From: Actinoplanes oryzae
GTDB taxonomy: Bacteria > Actinomycetota > Actinomycetes > Mycobacteriales > Micromonosporaceae
DNA: 64,000 nt
Assembly: GCF_030757795.1 (NCBI RefSeq)
Contig: NZ_JAUQWH010000002.1
Span: 1 to 64,000, forward strand
Direction of reading: 5' to 3'
Shown: piece after piece, positions 23,407-35,570 of the stretch
How the letters are laid out: each line of letters begins with the position of its first letter
Position numbering within the stretch: position 1 is the stretch's first letter
Position numbers and translations under genes: made by a program
Notes under the pieces: model-generated
What the model saw: only the letters and a program-made list of their open reading frames with translations
The model's database searches: none
Told to the model about the DNA's origin: nothing

Positions 23407-24531
23407 TCAGAGGGCGGCGGCGATGACGGGGTCGATGCCGTAGTAGTGGTTCACCTCGTCCGGATCGTCCGTGGCGTCCGGCCACAGGCGCTCGATCGCG
23501 ACGAAGGTGTCGGTGACCTGCCAGAGGTGGGGCTTCCACGGTTCCTTGCGCTCGTTGCGGACGTAGAGTCGGAAGGCCTTGAGCTGCGTGCCCGTCGCCG
23601 CGTCGAGGGTGACGAGCCGCTGGTCGGCGGTGAGCAGGACGACCTTGCCCGCGCGGACGCCGAGCACCTGTGCCGTGCCGGTCCAGCGCCATGTCGCGGC
23701 CCCGGAGGCGGTCACGGCGTCGTCGGCGGTGTCCAGGACGAGGTCGCCGCCGGCCGTCGCGGTGGGGGAGTCCAGGGCCGGGGCGCGGACCGGTTCGGCC
23801 GCGGTGGCCAGCCAGCCCCGCCCCGCGCTGTCCCGCAGGCCCGCGCAGCCCGAGCGGGCCACGTCGCAGCCGAGTGCCGCATAGGGCCCTGCGGGCCAGC
23901 CGCTCAGCGCAGCTCCGGTGGTCACGTCCCACGCCCCGGCGCCGCAGACGACGGCTCCACCCGCGGTGACGAAAGCATCGGCGCAGTCGGCACTCCACCG
24001 CACCGTGCCGGCGGAGACCGCGGTTGCCCGGCTGCCGTCGGTCACGATCACCGTGGTTCCGTGCGTAAGCAGACCGGCCGGGGCCCAGACCGCGTCAGCC
24101 CCGGTCCGCCCCTCGACCGGCGACGCGGCCGGCCCGTCGAACCGCCAGGCCACCTTCCCGGTACGCCCGTCGAGCGCCACCAGCTTCCCGTCCGACCACC
24201 GGCTCACGACCGTCGTCCCGGCGGCGACGACCCCGGTCAGCTGCTCGGGCCACCGCCGGTAGGACCAGCGCGGCGTGTACATCGTCTTCGCCCCGACCGG
24301 CGCGTCGGCCTTCACCAGGCGCGGGCCGGCGTACACGCGGATGGTGTCGTCGACGATCAGGGGAGCCTGGGTCAGCTTGCCGGTCACGCCCGGGCGGCGG
24401 ATCTGCGCGACCGGGTACGCGGTCGTGGCTGGCTCGGACACCTCGGCGGGGCGGAGCACCCGCCACCCGGTCAGGCCGGCCGCGGCGAGCACGACGGCCG
24501 CGGCGAGCGCGAGCAGCAGTTTCCGGGTCAC
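23407..24531 (-). CDS. Membrane-anchored PQQ-like beta-propeller protein
   Basis: The 374-residue protein has an N-terminal membrane anchor (LLLALAAAVVLAAAGLTGW) and blades of the PQQ-like propeller type, such as VALDGRTGKVAWRFDGP and LVTLDAATGTQLKAF. Four Cys in the middle may form disulfides. Similar anchored propellers are common and mostly uncharacterised in Micromonosporaceae. The GTG start at 24531 is supported by TACTGT 7 nt upstream. A second propeller gene of the same type lies at 30089-31390. Confidence 0.75.
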   Translation of the reverse strand: MTRKLLLALAAAVVLAAAGLTGWRVLRPAEVSEPATTAYPVAQIRRPGVTGKLTQAPLIVDDTIRVYAGPRLVKADAPVGAKTMYTPRWSYRRWPEQLTGVVAAGTTVVSRWSDGKLVALDGRTGKVAWRFDGPAASPVEGRTGADAVWAPAGLLTHGTTVIVTDGSRATAVSAGTVRWSADCADAFVTAGGAVVCGAGAWDVTTGAALSGWPAGPYAALGCDVARSGCAGLRDSAGRGWLATAAEPVRAPALDSPTATAGGDLVLDTADDAVTASGAATWRWTGTAQVLGVRAGKVVLLTADQRLVTLDAATGTQLKAFRLYVRNERKEPWKPHLWQVTDTFVAIERLWPDATDDPDEVNHYYGIDPVIAAAL

Positions 24532-24538
24532 GCCCGCG

Positions 24539-24544
24539 ACAGTA
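24539..24544 (-). promoter_or_regulatory. -10 element of leaderless propeller gene
   Basis: TACTGT on the minus strand ends 7 nt before GTG 24531. It also overlaps the 3' end of nothing: it lies in the 15-nt gap after the SRPBCC gene. Confidence 0.55.
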
Positions 24545-24546
24545 GT

Positions 24547-25005
24547 TCAGGCTGCCGAGGCCAGATCGTCCAGGTCACGACGGAGGGCACCCTCGACCGT
24601 ACGCGCGGCGAGCCCGCCGAACACGAGCGCCAGCAGCCGCCCGGACGGTGCCGTGGGGCTGCCGTCCTGGACGACGGTCACCATCGTCCCGCCCCGGTGC
24701 CGCCCCTCGATCACGGGCACGAACGTGTACGTCATCCGGTAGTCGGCGCCGATCCCGGGCGAGGCCACGACGAACTTCTCGGGGACGGCGCATTCGCGTA
24801 CCCGGAACTCCTCGGTGATCTCCCCGCCGTCGGCCATCACACGGGTCTCGCGCCAGACAGTGCCCTTGCCGAAGGGGCCGCGGGTGAGCATGTCGACGCG
24901 CGTGACGGTCGACAGCCAGTCCCGTCGGCGGGGCAGATCGGTGAAGACCCGCCAGACCTCGACGACCGGCGCTTCGACCAGCCGGGTGACCGCGACCGTG
25001 GACAT
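24547..25005 (-). CDS. SRPBCC (START-like) family protein
   Basis: The 152-residue protein has the polyketide cyclase/START-like pattern: an opening strand VAVTRLVEAPVVEVWRVFTDLPRRRDWLSTVTRVD, a central beta sheet and a long C-terminal helix (ALVFGGLAARTVEGALRRDLDDLA). Such proteins form a hydrophobic cavity for small ligands; the ligand is unknown. Start ATG 25005 is supported by TACGGT 6 nt upstream. It lies 26 nt from the end of the fumarylacetoacetase gene but has its own promoter. Confidence 0.83.
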   Translation of the reverse strand: MSTVAVTRLVEAPVVEVWRVFTDLPRRRDWLSTVTRVDMLTRGPFGKGTVWRETRVMADGGEITEEFRVRECAVPEKFVVASPGIGADYRMTYTFVPVIEGRHRGGTMVTVVQDGSPTAPSGRLLALVFGGLAARTVEGALRRDLDDLASAA

Positions 25006-25011
25006 GCCCTC

Positions 25012-25017
25012 ACCGTA
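25012..25017 (-). promoter_or_regulatory. -10 element of leaderless SRPBCC gene
   Basis: TACGGT on the minus strand ends 6 nt before ATG 25005. Confidence 0.6.
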
Positions 25018-25031
25018 CGGAAAGTCGCGCC

Positions 25032-26111
25032 TCAGGGACAGACAGTTCCCGACACCGGTCCCAAGCCGATCGTGCCGCCCTCCGCCCCCGCGGCCGTGGC
25101 ACTGATCGTCACCCGGTCGCCGTCCCGCAGGAACCCGCGCTCCTTGCCGTCGCCCAGCCGCACCGGCCGGGTGCCGTTCTCCGTGAGCTCGAGGAAGGAG
25201 CCGGTCTCCGTGGGCCCGGACACCGTCCCGGAGGCGAAGAGATCGCCGGTACGCACGGCAGCCCCGTTGACCGTGAGATGCGCGAGCTGCTGGGCGGCGG
25301 TCCAGTACATGTGCGTGTACGAGGGCCTGCTCACCTCGGTGCCGTTCCACTCGACCCGCAGCGTGATGTCCAGGCCGGGGCCGGACGGGAGCAGGTAGGG
25401 CACCGGCCGCGGGTCCTGCTCGGGCGGCTTCCCGTCGGCCAGCGCCTCCAGAGGGGTGACCCAGGGCGAGATCGAGGTGGCGAACGACTTGGCGAGGAAC
25501 GGGCCGAGCGGCCGGTACTCGAACGCCTGGATGTCGCGTGCCGACCAGTCGTTGACGAGGACCACGCCGAACACGTGGTCCCGGAAGCGCCCGGTGGGGA
25601 TCCGGCGGCCCGGCACCCCCACGACGAAGCCGACCTCCGCCTCGATGTCGAGCCGCTGCGCCGGGCCGAAGACGCCGGGACCCAGCTGCCCGTACGGGCG
25701 GAGGACGGGCGTCCCGGAGACGACGACCGTCCCCGCGCGGCCGTGATAGCCGATCGGCAGGTGCTTCCACTGCGGCGGCAGGCCGGGCTCGCCGGGGCGC
25801 AGGATCCGGCTGACGTTCACGGCGTGGTGCTCGGACGAGTAGAAGTCCGTGTAGTCGGCCACCTCGAACGGCAGATGCAGCTCGACCTCGTCGATCGCTG
25901 TCGCCGTCAACCGGGGCAGGGCGTCCCTGATCCGCGCGCGCCGCTCGGTCCACTCCGGACGTCCCAGGGCGAGGAACGGGGTGAGCGACGGCCACGGCAG
26001 GAACTCGGCGACGTCCACCACGCTGTCGCCCAGGCGCACCCCGATGCGGCGCTCGTGGCCGGGCGTGGAGAAGACGCCGTACGGGAGGTTGTCCGGCCCG
26101 AACAGGCTCAC
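25032..26111 (-). CDS. fahA: Fumarylacetoacetase
   Basis: This enzyme splits fumarylacetoacetate into fumarate and acetoacetate, the last step of tyrosine breakdown. The 359-residue protein has the FAH pattern: DFYSSEHHAVNVSRILRP (metal Asp), PIGYHGRAGTVVVSG, LDIEAEVGFVVG with the metal Glu pair, VLVNDWSARDIQAFEYRPLGPFLAKSF and SGTVSGPTETGSFLEL. It is somewhat shorter than the 410-420 residues of animal and many bacterial enzymes. The GTG start overlaps the stop of the preceding gene (GTGA, 26108-26111), so expression is coupled to it. Confidence 0.92.
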   Translation of the reverse strand: MSLFGPDNLPYGVFSTPGHERRIGVRLGDSVVDVAEFLPWPSLTPFLALGRPEWTERRARIRDALPRLTATAIDEVELHLPFEVADYTDFYSSEHHAVNVSRILRPGEPGLPPQWKHLPIGYHGRAGTVVVSGTPVLRPYGQLGPGVFGPAQRLDIEAEVGFVVGVPGRRIPTGRFRDHVFGVVLVNDWSARDIQAFEYRPLGPFLAKSFATSISPWVTPLEALADGKPPEQDPRPVPYLLPSGPGLDITLRVEWNGTEVSRPSYTHMYWTAAQQLAHLTVNGAAVRTGDLFASGTVSGPTETGSFLELTENGTRPVRLGDGKERGFLRDGDRVTISATAAGAEGGTIGLGPVSGTVCP

Positions 26112-26953
26112 TCGTAGCCGCCGTTCACCAGGCCGAGGCGGACGAGCTCGGTGAGGGGCTCGAGGACGTTGGCCGTGCCGAAGCCGACCCAGAGCGGCCG
26201 CGGCTCGTCCCGGCGCTCGCGGGCCGGCTCGACCAGCGGCACCGGATGCGTCGCCGCCAGCACCTCCGCGACCTCGGCCACCTCGCCGCCCTCCGCCGCC
26301 AGCGCCGACGCGACCAGCACGTTGAGGAAGCCGTGATGCGTGAAGCCGGTCTCCGGATCGGTGTGCCGCAGCGCGTGGCGGAGCCCGGCGGCCAGCTTGA
26401 ACGGCAGGCCCCGGTCGCGGCAGGCGCAGATCACGGCGGCCAGCTCGACGGGCGTCGGGAACAGCTCCGAGGCGAGCCCGCCCACCCGGAACTTCGGGCG
26501 CAGCGCGGGACCCGCACCCGAGTGCGTCGCGGCCACGGAGTCGAGGGCGGCGAGCAGGCCCCAGCTGAGCGGGATCTCGGCGTACACCTGCAGGTCGGGG
26601 AAGCCGGCGGCGAACTCGCGCAGGGCCCGCACGCCGGGCTGGGGATCCTCGCCGCGCCGCGCGACCAGCGCCTCCACCTGGGTCACCCGGGAGCCGGTGG
26701 CCCGCAGCTTCGTGACCGTCGCCGGCAGAGCGGCGATGCCGGTGTCGCTCACCACGCCGACCTTCAGGCCGTGCGGGGAGATGTCGAAGGCCGCGACCGA
26801 CGAGGGTACGAGCAGCGCGCCGAGCAGGGGCGCGTACCAGCCCTCGCGGTGCCTGCGGTGGGAGTCGACCGCATCGGCGCCCGGCACGCCCGGCGGCAGC
26901 ACGGACGCGTCGTCCACGAGGCCGCGGAAGATCGGGGGCACCAGCGTTGACAC
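26108..26953 (-). CDS. Conserved protein of the homogentisate locus, function unknown
   Basis: The 281-residue protein is translationally coupled to fumarylacetoacetase and divergent from homogentisate dioxygenase. It begins STLVPPIFRGLVDDASVLPPG and shows alternating strands and helices ending in a FKLAAGLRHAL and PLWVGFGTANVLEPL segment, which looks like a TIM barrel by eye. No maleylacetoacetate isomerase is seen in the locus, and this gene holds the place where one would be expected, but sequence resemblance to that glutathione-dependent enzyme is absent. GTG 26953 is supported by TAGGTT 7 nt upstream. Confidence 0.7.
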   Translation of the reverse strand: MSTLVPPIFRGLVDDASVLPPGVPGADAVDSHRRHREGWYAPLLGALLVPSSVAAFDISPHGLKVGVVSDTGIAALPATVTKLRATGSRVTQVEALVARRGEDPQPGVRALREFAAGFPDLQVYAEIPLSWGLLAALDSVAATHSGAGPALRPKFRVGGLASELFPTPVELAAVICACRDRGLPFKLAAGLRHALRHTDPETGFTHHGFLNVLVASALAAEGGEVAEVAEVLAATHPVPLVEPARERRDEPRPLWVGFGTANVLEPLTELVRLGLVNGGYE

Positions 26954-26960
26954 GCCACCG

Positions 26961-26966
26961 AACCTA
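26961..26966 (-). promoter_or_regulatory. -10 element of the leaderless fahA operon
   Basis: TAGGTT on the minus strand ends 7 nt before GTG 26953. A loose inverted repeat (26953-26967 with 27010-27022) frames the divergent promoter region toward hmgA. Confidence 0.55.
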
Positions 26967-27025
26967 ATGGACGCTGCGAGAGCTGGACAACACCGACCGT
27001 GATGTCTTGTTAGGTGGTGGCGACG

Positions 27026-28189
27026 ATGCCGTACTACCGCACTGCCGGGGAGATCCCCCGCAAGCGGCACACCCAGTTCCGCCGGCCCGACGGCGGGCTC
27101 TACGCCGAGGAGCTGATGGGCCAGGAGGGCTTCTCCTCCGACTCGTCCCTGCTCTATCACCGATATCCGCCGACGGCCATCTCCGACGCCTCCCGCTACG
27201 AGCCGCCGGCGTTCGCGCGGACGCCGAACCTGCCGCTCAAGCCTCGCCACCTGCGCACCCACAAGCTCGCAGCCGGCCCGGCCGATGCGGTGACGGGTCG
27301 TCAGCCGTTGCTGGCCAACGATGACGTTCGCATCGGCTATGTCGTGGCGGACCGGCCGTCCCCGCTCTATCGGGACGCCGTGGGCGACGAGTGCCTCTAC
27401 GTGGAGGAGGGGTCGGCGACCGTCGAGACGACCTTCGGTCATCTGCCGGTCTCGGCGGGCGACTATGTCATCATCCCGACCTCTGTCGTGCATCGCATCG
27501 TGCCGACCGGCGGCCCGGTGCGGCTGCTGACGATCGAGGCGACCGGCCACATCGGACCGCCCAAGCGCTATCTCTCGGTGCGCGGCCAGTTCCTGGAGCA
27601 CGCGCCCTACTGCGAGCGGGACGTGCGCGGACCGGGCATTCCGGTCGTCGTGGAGGAGACGGATGTCGAGGTCTACGTCAAGCACCGCGCCGGCTGGACC
27701 AGGCACGTCTACGCCCACCACCCCTTCGACGTGGCCGGCTGGGACGGCTGCCTCTACCCGTGGGCGTTCTCGATCCACGACTTCGAGCCCATCACCGGCC
27801 GCGTCCACCAGCCGCCGCCCGTCCACCAGACCTTCGAGGGGCCGAACTTCGTCGTCTGCTCCTTCGTCCCGCGCAAGGTCGACTACCACCCGCTCGCCGT
27901 CCCGGTTCCGTACAATCACCACAACGTGGACAGCGACGAGCTGATGTTCTACACGGGCGGCAACTACGAGGCCCGCCGCGGCTCCGGCATCGAGCAGGGC
28001 TCGATGTCGCTGCACCCGTCCGGCTTCACCCACGGCCCCCAGCCCGGCGCCGTCGAACGCAGCCTGGGCGCCGAAGCCTTCGACGAACTCGCCGTGATGG
28101 TCGACACGTTCCGGCCCCTCGACCTGTGCGACGCGGGCCTGTCGGTCGAGGACACGGGCTACGCCTGGACCTGGAACCGCACCCCGTAG
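27026..28189 (+). CDS. hmgA: Homogentisate 1,2-dioxygenase
   Basis: The enzyme opens the ring of homogentisate to maleylacetoacetate with Fe(II) and O2. The 387-residue protein has a cupin fold and the conserved C-terminal iron region around YNHHNVDSDELMFYTGGNYEARRG and SMSLHPSGFTHGPQPGAVE, which carries the His/Glu ligands. It is about 50 residues shorter than the human enzyme, typical of actinobacterial forms. ATG 27026 (MPYYRTAGEIPRKRHTQFR) is chosen; GTG codons at 27014 and 27017 are alternatives. It is divergent from the fahA operon. Confidence 0.93.
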   Translation: MPYYRTAGEIPRKRHTQFRRPDGGLYAEELMGQEGFSSDSSLLYHRYPPTAISDASRYEPPAFARTPNLPLKPRHLRTHKLAAGPADAVTGRQPLLANDDVRIGYVVADRPSPLYRDAVGDECLYVEEGSATVETTFGHLPVSAGDYVIIPTSVVHRIVPTGGPVRLLTIEATGHIGPPKRYLSVRGQFLEHAPYCERDVRGPGIPVVVEETDVEVYVKHRAGWTRHVYAHHPFDVAGWDGCLYPWAFSIHDFEPITGRVHQPPPVHQTFEGPNFVVCSFVPRKVDYHPLAVPVPYNHHNVDSDELMFYTGGNYEARRGSGIEQGSMSLHPSGFTHGPQPGAVERSLGAEAFDELAVMVDTFRPLDLCDAGLSVEDTGYAWTWNRTP

Positions 28190-28346
28190 CGCCCGGCCGT
28201 GCGCAGCGTGCCCTTCGGTCGTGACGCACGATCCTCGTCGCTATGAGCGCTTGGTGGTGGCTGTCCGACGGGTCTGAGCGTTGCTCCTGGTCAATCAGCG
28301 GATGCGAAGGCGAGGGCCGCGGCGCTGCTGGCGGCTGCTCCCACGC

Positions 28347-30005
<1,659 letters not shown>

Positions 30006-30050
30006 GACGGGCAACTTTAGGCCAGCGACATCCACGGGTGCGAACCAGCG

Positions 30051-30082
30051 TGGTCACGCCATGGTGACAGTCACGTCACCAT
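30051..30082. promoter_or_regulatory. Clustered GTCAC/GTGAC elements upstream of fum
   Basis: An 8-bp inverted repeat ATGGTGAC-N6-GTCACCAT (30061-30082) encloses a second palindrome GTGAC-A-GTCAC (30064-30074), with another GTCAC just before. It lies upstream of the class I fumarase and 7 nt past the stop of the propeller gene, so it could be an operator or a terminator. Confidence 0.4.
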
Positions 30083-30088
30083 GATCGA

Positions 30089-31390
30089 TCACGCGGCGTA
30101 GGGGACGTAGGCGAGGTCCCGGCCGTCGACCAGGATCAACCCCGCCGGACCGGCCGCGAAGACGTTCGCCGCGGTCTTCACGTCGACCAGGACCTTGCCG
30201 GTACGCGGGCTCACCGCGACGATGCGGCCGGGTTCCGGGTCGGCGATGATTCCCGCGTACGGGGTCAGCGCCGCCGACGTGTCCCGTCCGATCGACCGCC
30301 GCCACGCCGTCGCGCCCCGGCTGAACGAGCGGGCACTGAGAGTTGCCCCGTCGGCGCTGCGGATCAGCGCGTACGCGTTGTTGACCGCCAGCACGCTCTG
30401 CCCCTTGTCGCCGTGCCAGAGCGTCCGGCCGTCGTGGGCGGCGATCAGTTCCTGCCGGCCGTACGGGTCGACGCCGAGCACCACGTCGGAGCCGCCGGCG
30501 GGATCCCTGTCCTGCGCGCAGTCGTTGCCGTTGTCCGCCGTGCGCAGGTTGAGCCCGTCACGCTGCCACGCGGCCTGGGTGTGCGGCGGATCGTGCGCGG
30601 TGACGCCGTAGTAACAGGTGCCGTCGCGGGCCTCGCCGGTAACGGTCAGCACGCGGCTGCCGACCACGGCGACCCGTTCGTCGGCCTCCGGCTTGCGGGT
30701 CTCCACCGCACGCCCCTGCGCCGTGTCGACGATCTGGATCTTGCCGTCGCCGGGCAGGCCGATGAGGTCCGGCAGCCGCACGGGTCCCGCGGCCCGCGCA
30801 TCGACCCGCGGCGAGCTGATCGGCTGGGTGTCGGGCAGGTCCGGGTTCGCCGCGTCGAGCACGAACCCGATGCCCTGGGTCTCGACCGTCCACATCGGTT
30901 TCGTGCCGCGCGGGTCCCAGGCGCTCAGCCGGCACGAGCTCGCCTTGGCGCACCGCAGGTCGAGGATCGCATCGGCGTACGTCCACACCGCCGTGGCGCC
31001 GTCGTCCTTGCGCCGCACGGCTCCGGTGGCCGGGTCGAGCACCTCGTAGCCCTTGGTGAGCAGGCGCCCCACGACCACGACCGCGTCCGCGTCCTGGCCG
31101 GCCACCCCGGCCCAGTCGGCGTCGGACTTCCAGAGCCGCACGCCGGCGGTCAGCCCGTACGCCTCGACGGACGTCCTGTACTCCACGACCGCCGAGCCGC
31201 CCGTGATCGTGACGCTCTCCGGGGAGCCGCCCGCGGCGGTCTGCCAGGTGGCCACGCCCTCGGCGATCGGGTCGCTCGCGCTGATCCAGGACCAGAGTTG
31301 GGGGAACGGGTTCCACACCCCGGTGGAGGCGAGCACGATGACGGTCACGAGGCCGGCGAGAGCCGTACCCGTCGCCGCCTTCGATGCCAC
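30089..31390 (-). CDS. Membrane-anchored PQQ-like beta-propeller protein
   Basis: The 433-residue protein has an N-terminal membrane segment (GTALAGLVTVIVLASTGVW) and propeller blades such as VVEYRTSVEAYGLTAGVRLWKSD, QELIAAHDGRTLWHGDKG and IVAVSPRTGKVLVDVK. Several Cys suggest extracellular disulfides. It is a distant paralogue of the gene at 23407-24531. The start is moved to GTG 31390 because TACGGT lies 7 nt upstream; the GTG at 31399 would overlap that promoter. Confidence 0.72.
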   Translation of the reverse strand: MASKAATGTALAGLVTVIVLASTGVWNPFPQLWSWISASDPIAEGVATWQTAAGGSPESVTITGGSAVVEYRTSVEAYGLTAGVRLWKSDADWAGVAGQDADAVVVVGRLLTKGYEVLDPATGAVRRKDDGATAVWTYADAILDLRCAKASSCRLSAWDPRGTKPMWTVETQGIGFVLDAANPDLPDTQPISSPRVDARAAGPVRLPDLIGLPGDGKIQIVDTAQGRAVETRKPEADERVAVVGSRVLTVTGEARDGTCYYGVTAHDPPHTQAAWQRDGLNLRTADNGNDCAQDRDPAGGSDVVLGVDPYGRQELIAAHDGRTLWHGDKGQSVLAVNNAYALIRSADGATLSARSFSRGATAWRRSIGRDTSAALTPYAGIIADPEPGRIVAVSPRTGKVLVDVKTAANVFAAGPAGLILVDGRDLAYVPYAA

Positions 31391-31397
31391 GGTGATC

Positions 31398-31403
31398 ACC
31401 GTA
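31398..31403 (-). promoter_or_regulatory. -10 element of leaderless propeller gene
   Basis: TACGGT on the minus strand ends 7 nt before GTG 31390 and lies partly inside the longer alternative reading frame, favouring the shorter start. Confidence 0.55.
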
Positions 31404-31453
31404 TCGACGCCGGACCGTCCCGATGATCAGCCCGATTAGTCCGTGTCGATCTC

Positions 31454-33182
<1,729 letters not shown>

Positions 33183-33312
33183 GACTGTTCCCGTGACCCC
33201 GGCGGGCGATGCCGTGGCAATCGTGCCCCTCCGGCCCGGTTGCTGCGGTTTCGTCCCGCCGCCCGCCCGTGCCTGAGAAGGGCACGCAGCCTGCCGTGAT
33301 AAAGGTTTCGCC

Positions 33313-34497
33313 ATGAGTTCGCTACCCGCCGGTTGGTACAAGGACCCGGCCGACCCGTCGACCCAGCGCTGGTGGGACGGCGAGGGCTGGCTGGGCAAGG
33401 CTCTTCCGGCGGACCAGACGCCGCCCGACGGGCCGCCGCCGGCCGAGGAGCCCACGCCTTCGCCGCCGCCCGCCTCGACGGCCTCGCCCGTCTCGCCGGC
33501 CGCAACTGCCTCGCCGGCCGCTCCTGCCTCCCCGGCCGCGACTGCCTCGCCGGCTCCGGTGACGCCTGCCACGCCGCCGGCATCGAGTGCGCCGCCCGCG
33601 CCGCCCCTCTCCGGCCCGCCTCCCGGCTGGGGCGCGCCGCCGCCCGGTTGGCAGGCGCCTCCGCAGGGCTGGCAGGGCCCGCCGCAAGGGCCGCCGCCCG
33701 GTTGGCAAGGCCCGCCGCAAGGGCCGCCGCCCGGTTGGCAAGGCCCGCCGCAAGGCCCGCCGCCCGGTTGGCAAGGCGCCCCGCAGGGCCTGCCGCCGGG
33801 GTGGCAGGGGCCGCCGCCGGGCCTGCCGCCGCAGGGGTGGCAAGCGCCGCCACCCGGCTGGGGCGCGCCGCCGCCCGGCTACCCGCCGCTGCCGTTCGCC
33901 TACCCGGTGCAGGCCCGCCCGCACGGCCTCGCGCTCGCCGGGCTCGGCCGCCGCCTGGTCGCCCGGCTGATCGACATCGTCGTGGTGTTCCTGCTCAACG
34001 TCGTGGTCAACGGCTGGCTCGCGTACCAGCTGTGGCTCGAGATCGAGCCCACCTACCGCGCGATCATGGCCGACCCGCTGACCGCCGAGACCGACGCCGC
34101 GTCGCCCCGGGCCAGCTGGATCTACCTGACGATGCTGGTCGTGGCCACGGCGCTGTGGTGTGCGTACGAGGTGCCGGCGCTCGCCAACAGCGGCCAGACC
34201 CTCGGCAAGCGGCTCATGGGCATCAAGGTCATGAAGCTGGACGACACCGCCCCGCTCGGCGGCGGCCGCGCGTTCGCCCGGTGGAGCCGGCTGGGCATGT
34301 GGACGCCCCTCTGGAGCTGCTACGTCGGCTTCCTCGCCCAGCTGATCTACGCCGGCTCGGTGCTCTTCGAGCCGAAGCTGCACCAGGCCCTGCACGACAA
34401 GTCCGCGCGCACCGTCGTGGTCGCGGTGCCGCCCCGGCAATTCCAGCAGGCGGAGACCTCCGCCGAAGAGAACGACACCTCAGGAGGACGACGATGA
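33313..34497 (+). CDS. RDD-family membrane protein with Pro-rich repeats
   Basis: The 394-residue protein begins with a DUF2510-like [19 protein letters not shown] module, then a Pro/Ala/Ser linker, a Pro-rich region with [11 protein letters not shown] repeats (about residues 122-154 and degenerate copies beyond) and a C-terminal RDD domain with three or four membrane segments ([32 protein letters not shown]). RDD proteins are suspected transporters or anchors. Its stop overlaps the aminotransferase start (ATGA, 34494-34497). Confidence 0.85.
   Translation: MSSLPAGWYKDPADPSTQRWWDGEGWLGKALPADQTPPDGPPPAEEPTPSPPPASTASPVSPAATASPAAPASPAATASPAPVTPATPPASSAPPAPPLSGPPPGWGAPPPGWQAPPQGWQGPPQGPPPGWQGPPQGPPPGWQGPPQGPPPGWQGAPQGLPPGWQGPPPGLPPQGWQAPPPGWGAPPPGYPPLPFAYPVQARPHGLALAGLGRRLVARLIDIVVVFLLNVVVNGWLAYQLWLEIEPTYRAIMADPLTAETDAASPRASWIYLTMLVVATALWCAYEVPALANSGQTLGKRLMGIKVMKLDDTAPLGGGRAFARWSRLGMWTPLWSCYVGFLAQLIYAGSVLFEPKLHQALHDKSARTVVVAVPPRQFQQAETSAEENDTSGGRR
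33676..33774. repeat. Three 33-bp in-frame coding repeats
   Basis: Units at 33676, 33709 and 33742 encode [11 protein letters not shown]; the first two are identical at DNA level and the third differs at one base. Degenerate copies follow to about 33850. The near identity means recent expansion. Confidence 0.88.
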
Positions 34498-35570
34498 CCA
34501 GGCTGACGCGCGCGGACCTGGACGCGCTGCCCGCGTACGTGCCCGGTCGCAACGTCGCCGACCTGGCCCGCGAGCTCGGCATCGCCGAGGCGGTCAAGCT
34601 GGCCAGCAACGAGGTGCCCTTCGGGCCGCTGCCCGGCGTGGCCGAGGCGATCGCGGAGGCGGTCACCCAGTCGCACCGCTACCCCGACATGGGCGTGCTG
34701 GCCCTGCGCGCCAAGCTCGCCGAGCGCCTCGGCGTCGACCCCGGCCGCATCGTGACCGGCGGCGGCTCGGTCGCGCTCGCCGAGCACCTGGCCAAGGCGA
34801 CCTGCCTGCCGGGCGACGAGATCCTCTACTCGTGGCGCTCCTTCGAGGCGTACCCGATCATCGCCACCGGCGTCGGGGCCACGAGCATCCGGGTCCCCAA
34901 CACCCCCGGGCACGGTCACGACCTGCGCGCCATGGCCGACGCGGTGACGGACCGCACCCGGCTGGCCATCGTCTGCAACCCCAACAACCCCACGGGTACG
35001 AGCGTCCGCCGCGACGACCTCGACCGCTTCCTCGACGCCGTGCCGAACGACACGCTCGTGGTGCTCGACGAGGCGTACCGGGAGTTCGTGACGGACGACG
35101 AGGTGCCGGACGGCCTGGCCACGTACGGTGATCGGCCCAACGTCGTCATCCTGCGCACCCTCAGCAAGGCCTGGGGCCTCGCCGGCCTGCGCGTCGGCTA
35201 CCTGGTCGCCCAGCCCGCCGTCGCCGCCGCCATCCGCAAGGTCCTCACGCCCTTCTCGACCAGCATGGTCGCCCAGGCCGCCGCGCTGGCCGCCCTGGAC
35301 GCCGAGCCCGAGGTCGTCCGCCGCTGCGCCATCGTCATCGCCGAGCGCGACCGGGTCACCGCCGAGCTGCGCAAACTGGGCGCCGACGTGCCCACCAGCC
35401 AGGCCAACTTCGTGTGGCTGCCGCTCGGCGACCACGCCGCCGCCTTCGCCGCCGCGTGCGAGAAGAGCGGCGTCATCGTCCGCCCCTTCCAGGGCGACGG
35501 CGTCCGCGTCACCATCGGCACCCCCGAGGAGAACGACGCCTTCCTCAAGGTCGCCGGGGAGGCCCTCTGA
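34494..35570 (+). CDS. HisC-like aromatic aminotransferase
   Basis: The 358-residue PLP enzyme has the fold-I pattern: [26 protein letters not shown], the CNPNNPTGT motif, the [11 protein letters not shown]sp, and the PLP lysine in [15 protein letters not shown]. HisC-like enzymes in actinobacteria that lie outside the his operon are mostly aromatic aminotransferases (Pat). Closeness to hpd suggests it makes 4-hydroxyphenylpyruvate from tyrosine (inference), although histidinol-phosphate activity cannot be excluded. AGGAGG lies 9 nt before the ATG. Confidence 0.88.
   Translation: MTRLTRADLDALPAYVPGRNVADLARELGIAEAVKLASNEVPFGPLPGVAEAIAEAVTQSHRYPDMGVLALRAKLAERLGVDPGRIVTGGGSVALAEHLAKATCLPGDEILYSWRSFEAYPIIATGVGATSIRVPNTPGHGHDLRAMADAVTDRTRLAIVCNPNNPTGTSVRRDDLDRFLDAVPNDTLVVLDEAYREFVTDDEVPDGLATYGDRPNVVILRTLSKAWGLAGLRVGYLVAQPAVAAAIRKVLTPFSTSMVAQAAALAALDAEPEVVRRCAIVIAERDRVTAELRKLGADVPTSQANFVWLPLGDHAAAFAAACEKSGVIVRPFQGDGVRVTIGTPEENDAFLKVAGEAL
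35557..35563 (+). promoter_or_regulatory. Ribosome-binding site for CTG start
   Basis: GGGGAGG sits 3 nt before the CTG at 35567, inside the end of the aminotransferase gene. No ATG, GTG or TTG is available in the right place. Confidence 0.55.

Noticed and set aside
27014..27025. Longer start for homogentisate dioxygenase at GTG 27014
   Set aside because: ATG 27026 gives the usual MPYYRxxGxIPxKRHTQ beginning; the extra residues add nothing recognisable, though the GTG cannot be excluded.
30061..30082. CRP-type site upstream of the class I fumarase
   Set aside because: The GTGA and TCAC halves are separated by 8 nt instead of the 6 nt of the CRP consensus; kept only as an unnamed repeat.
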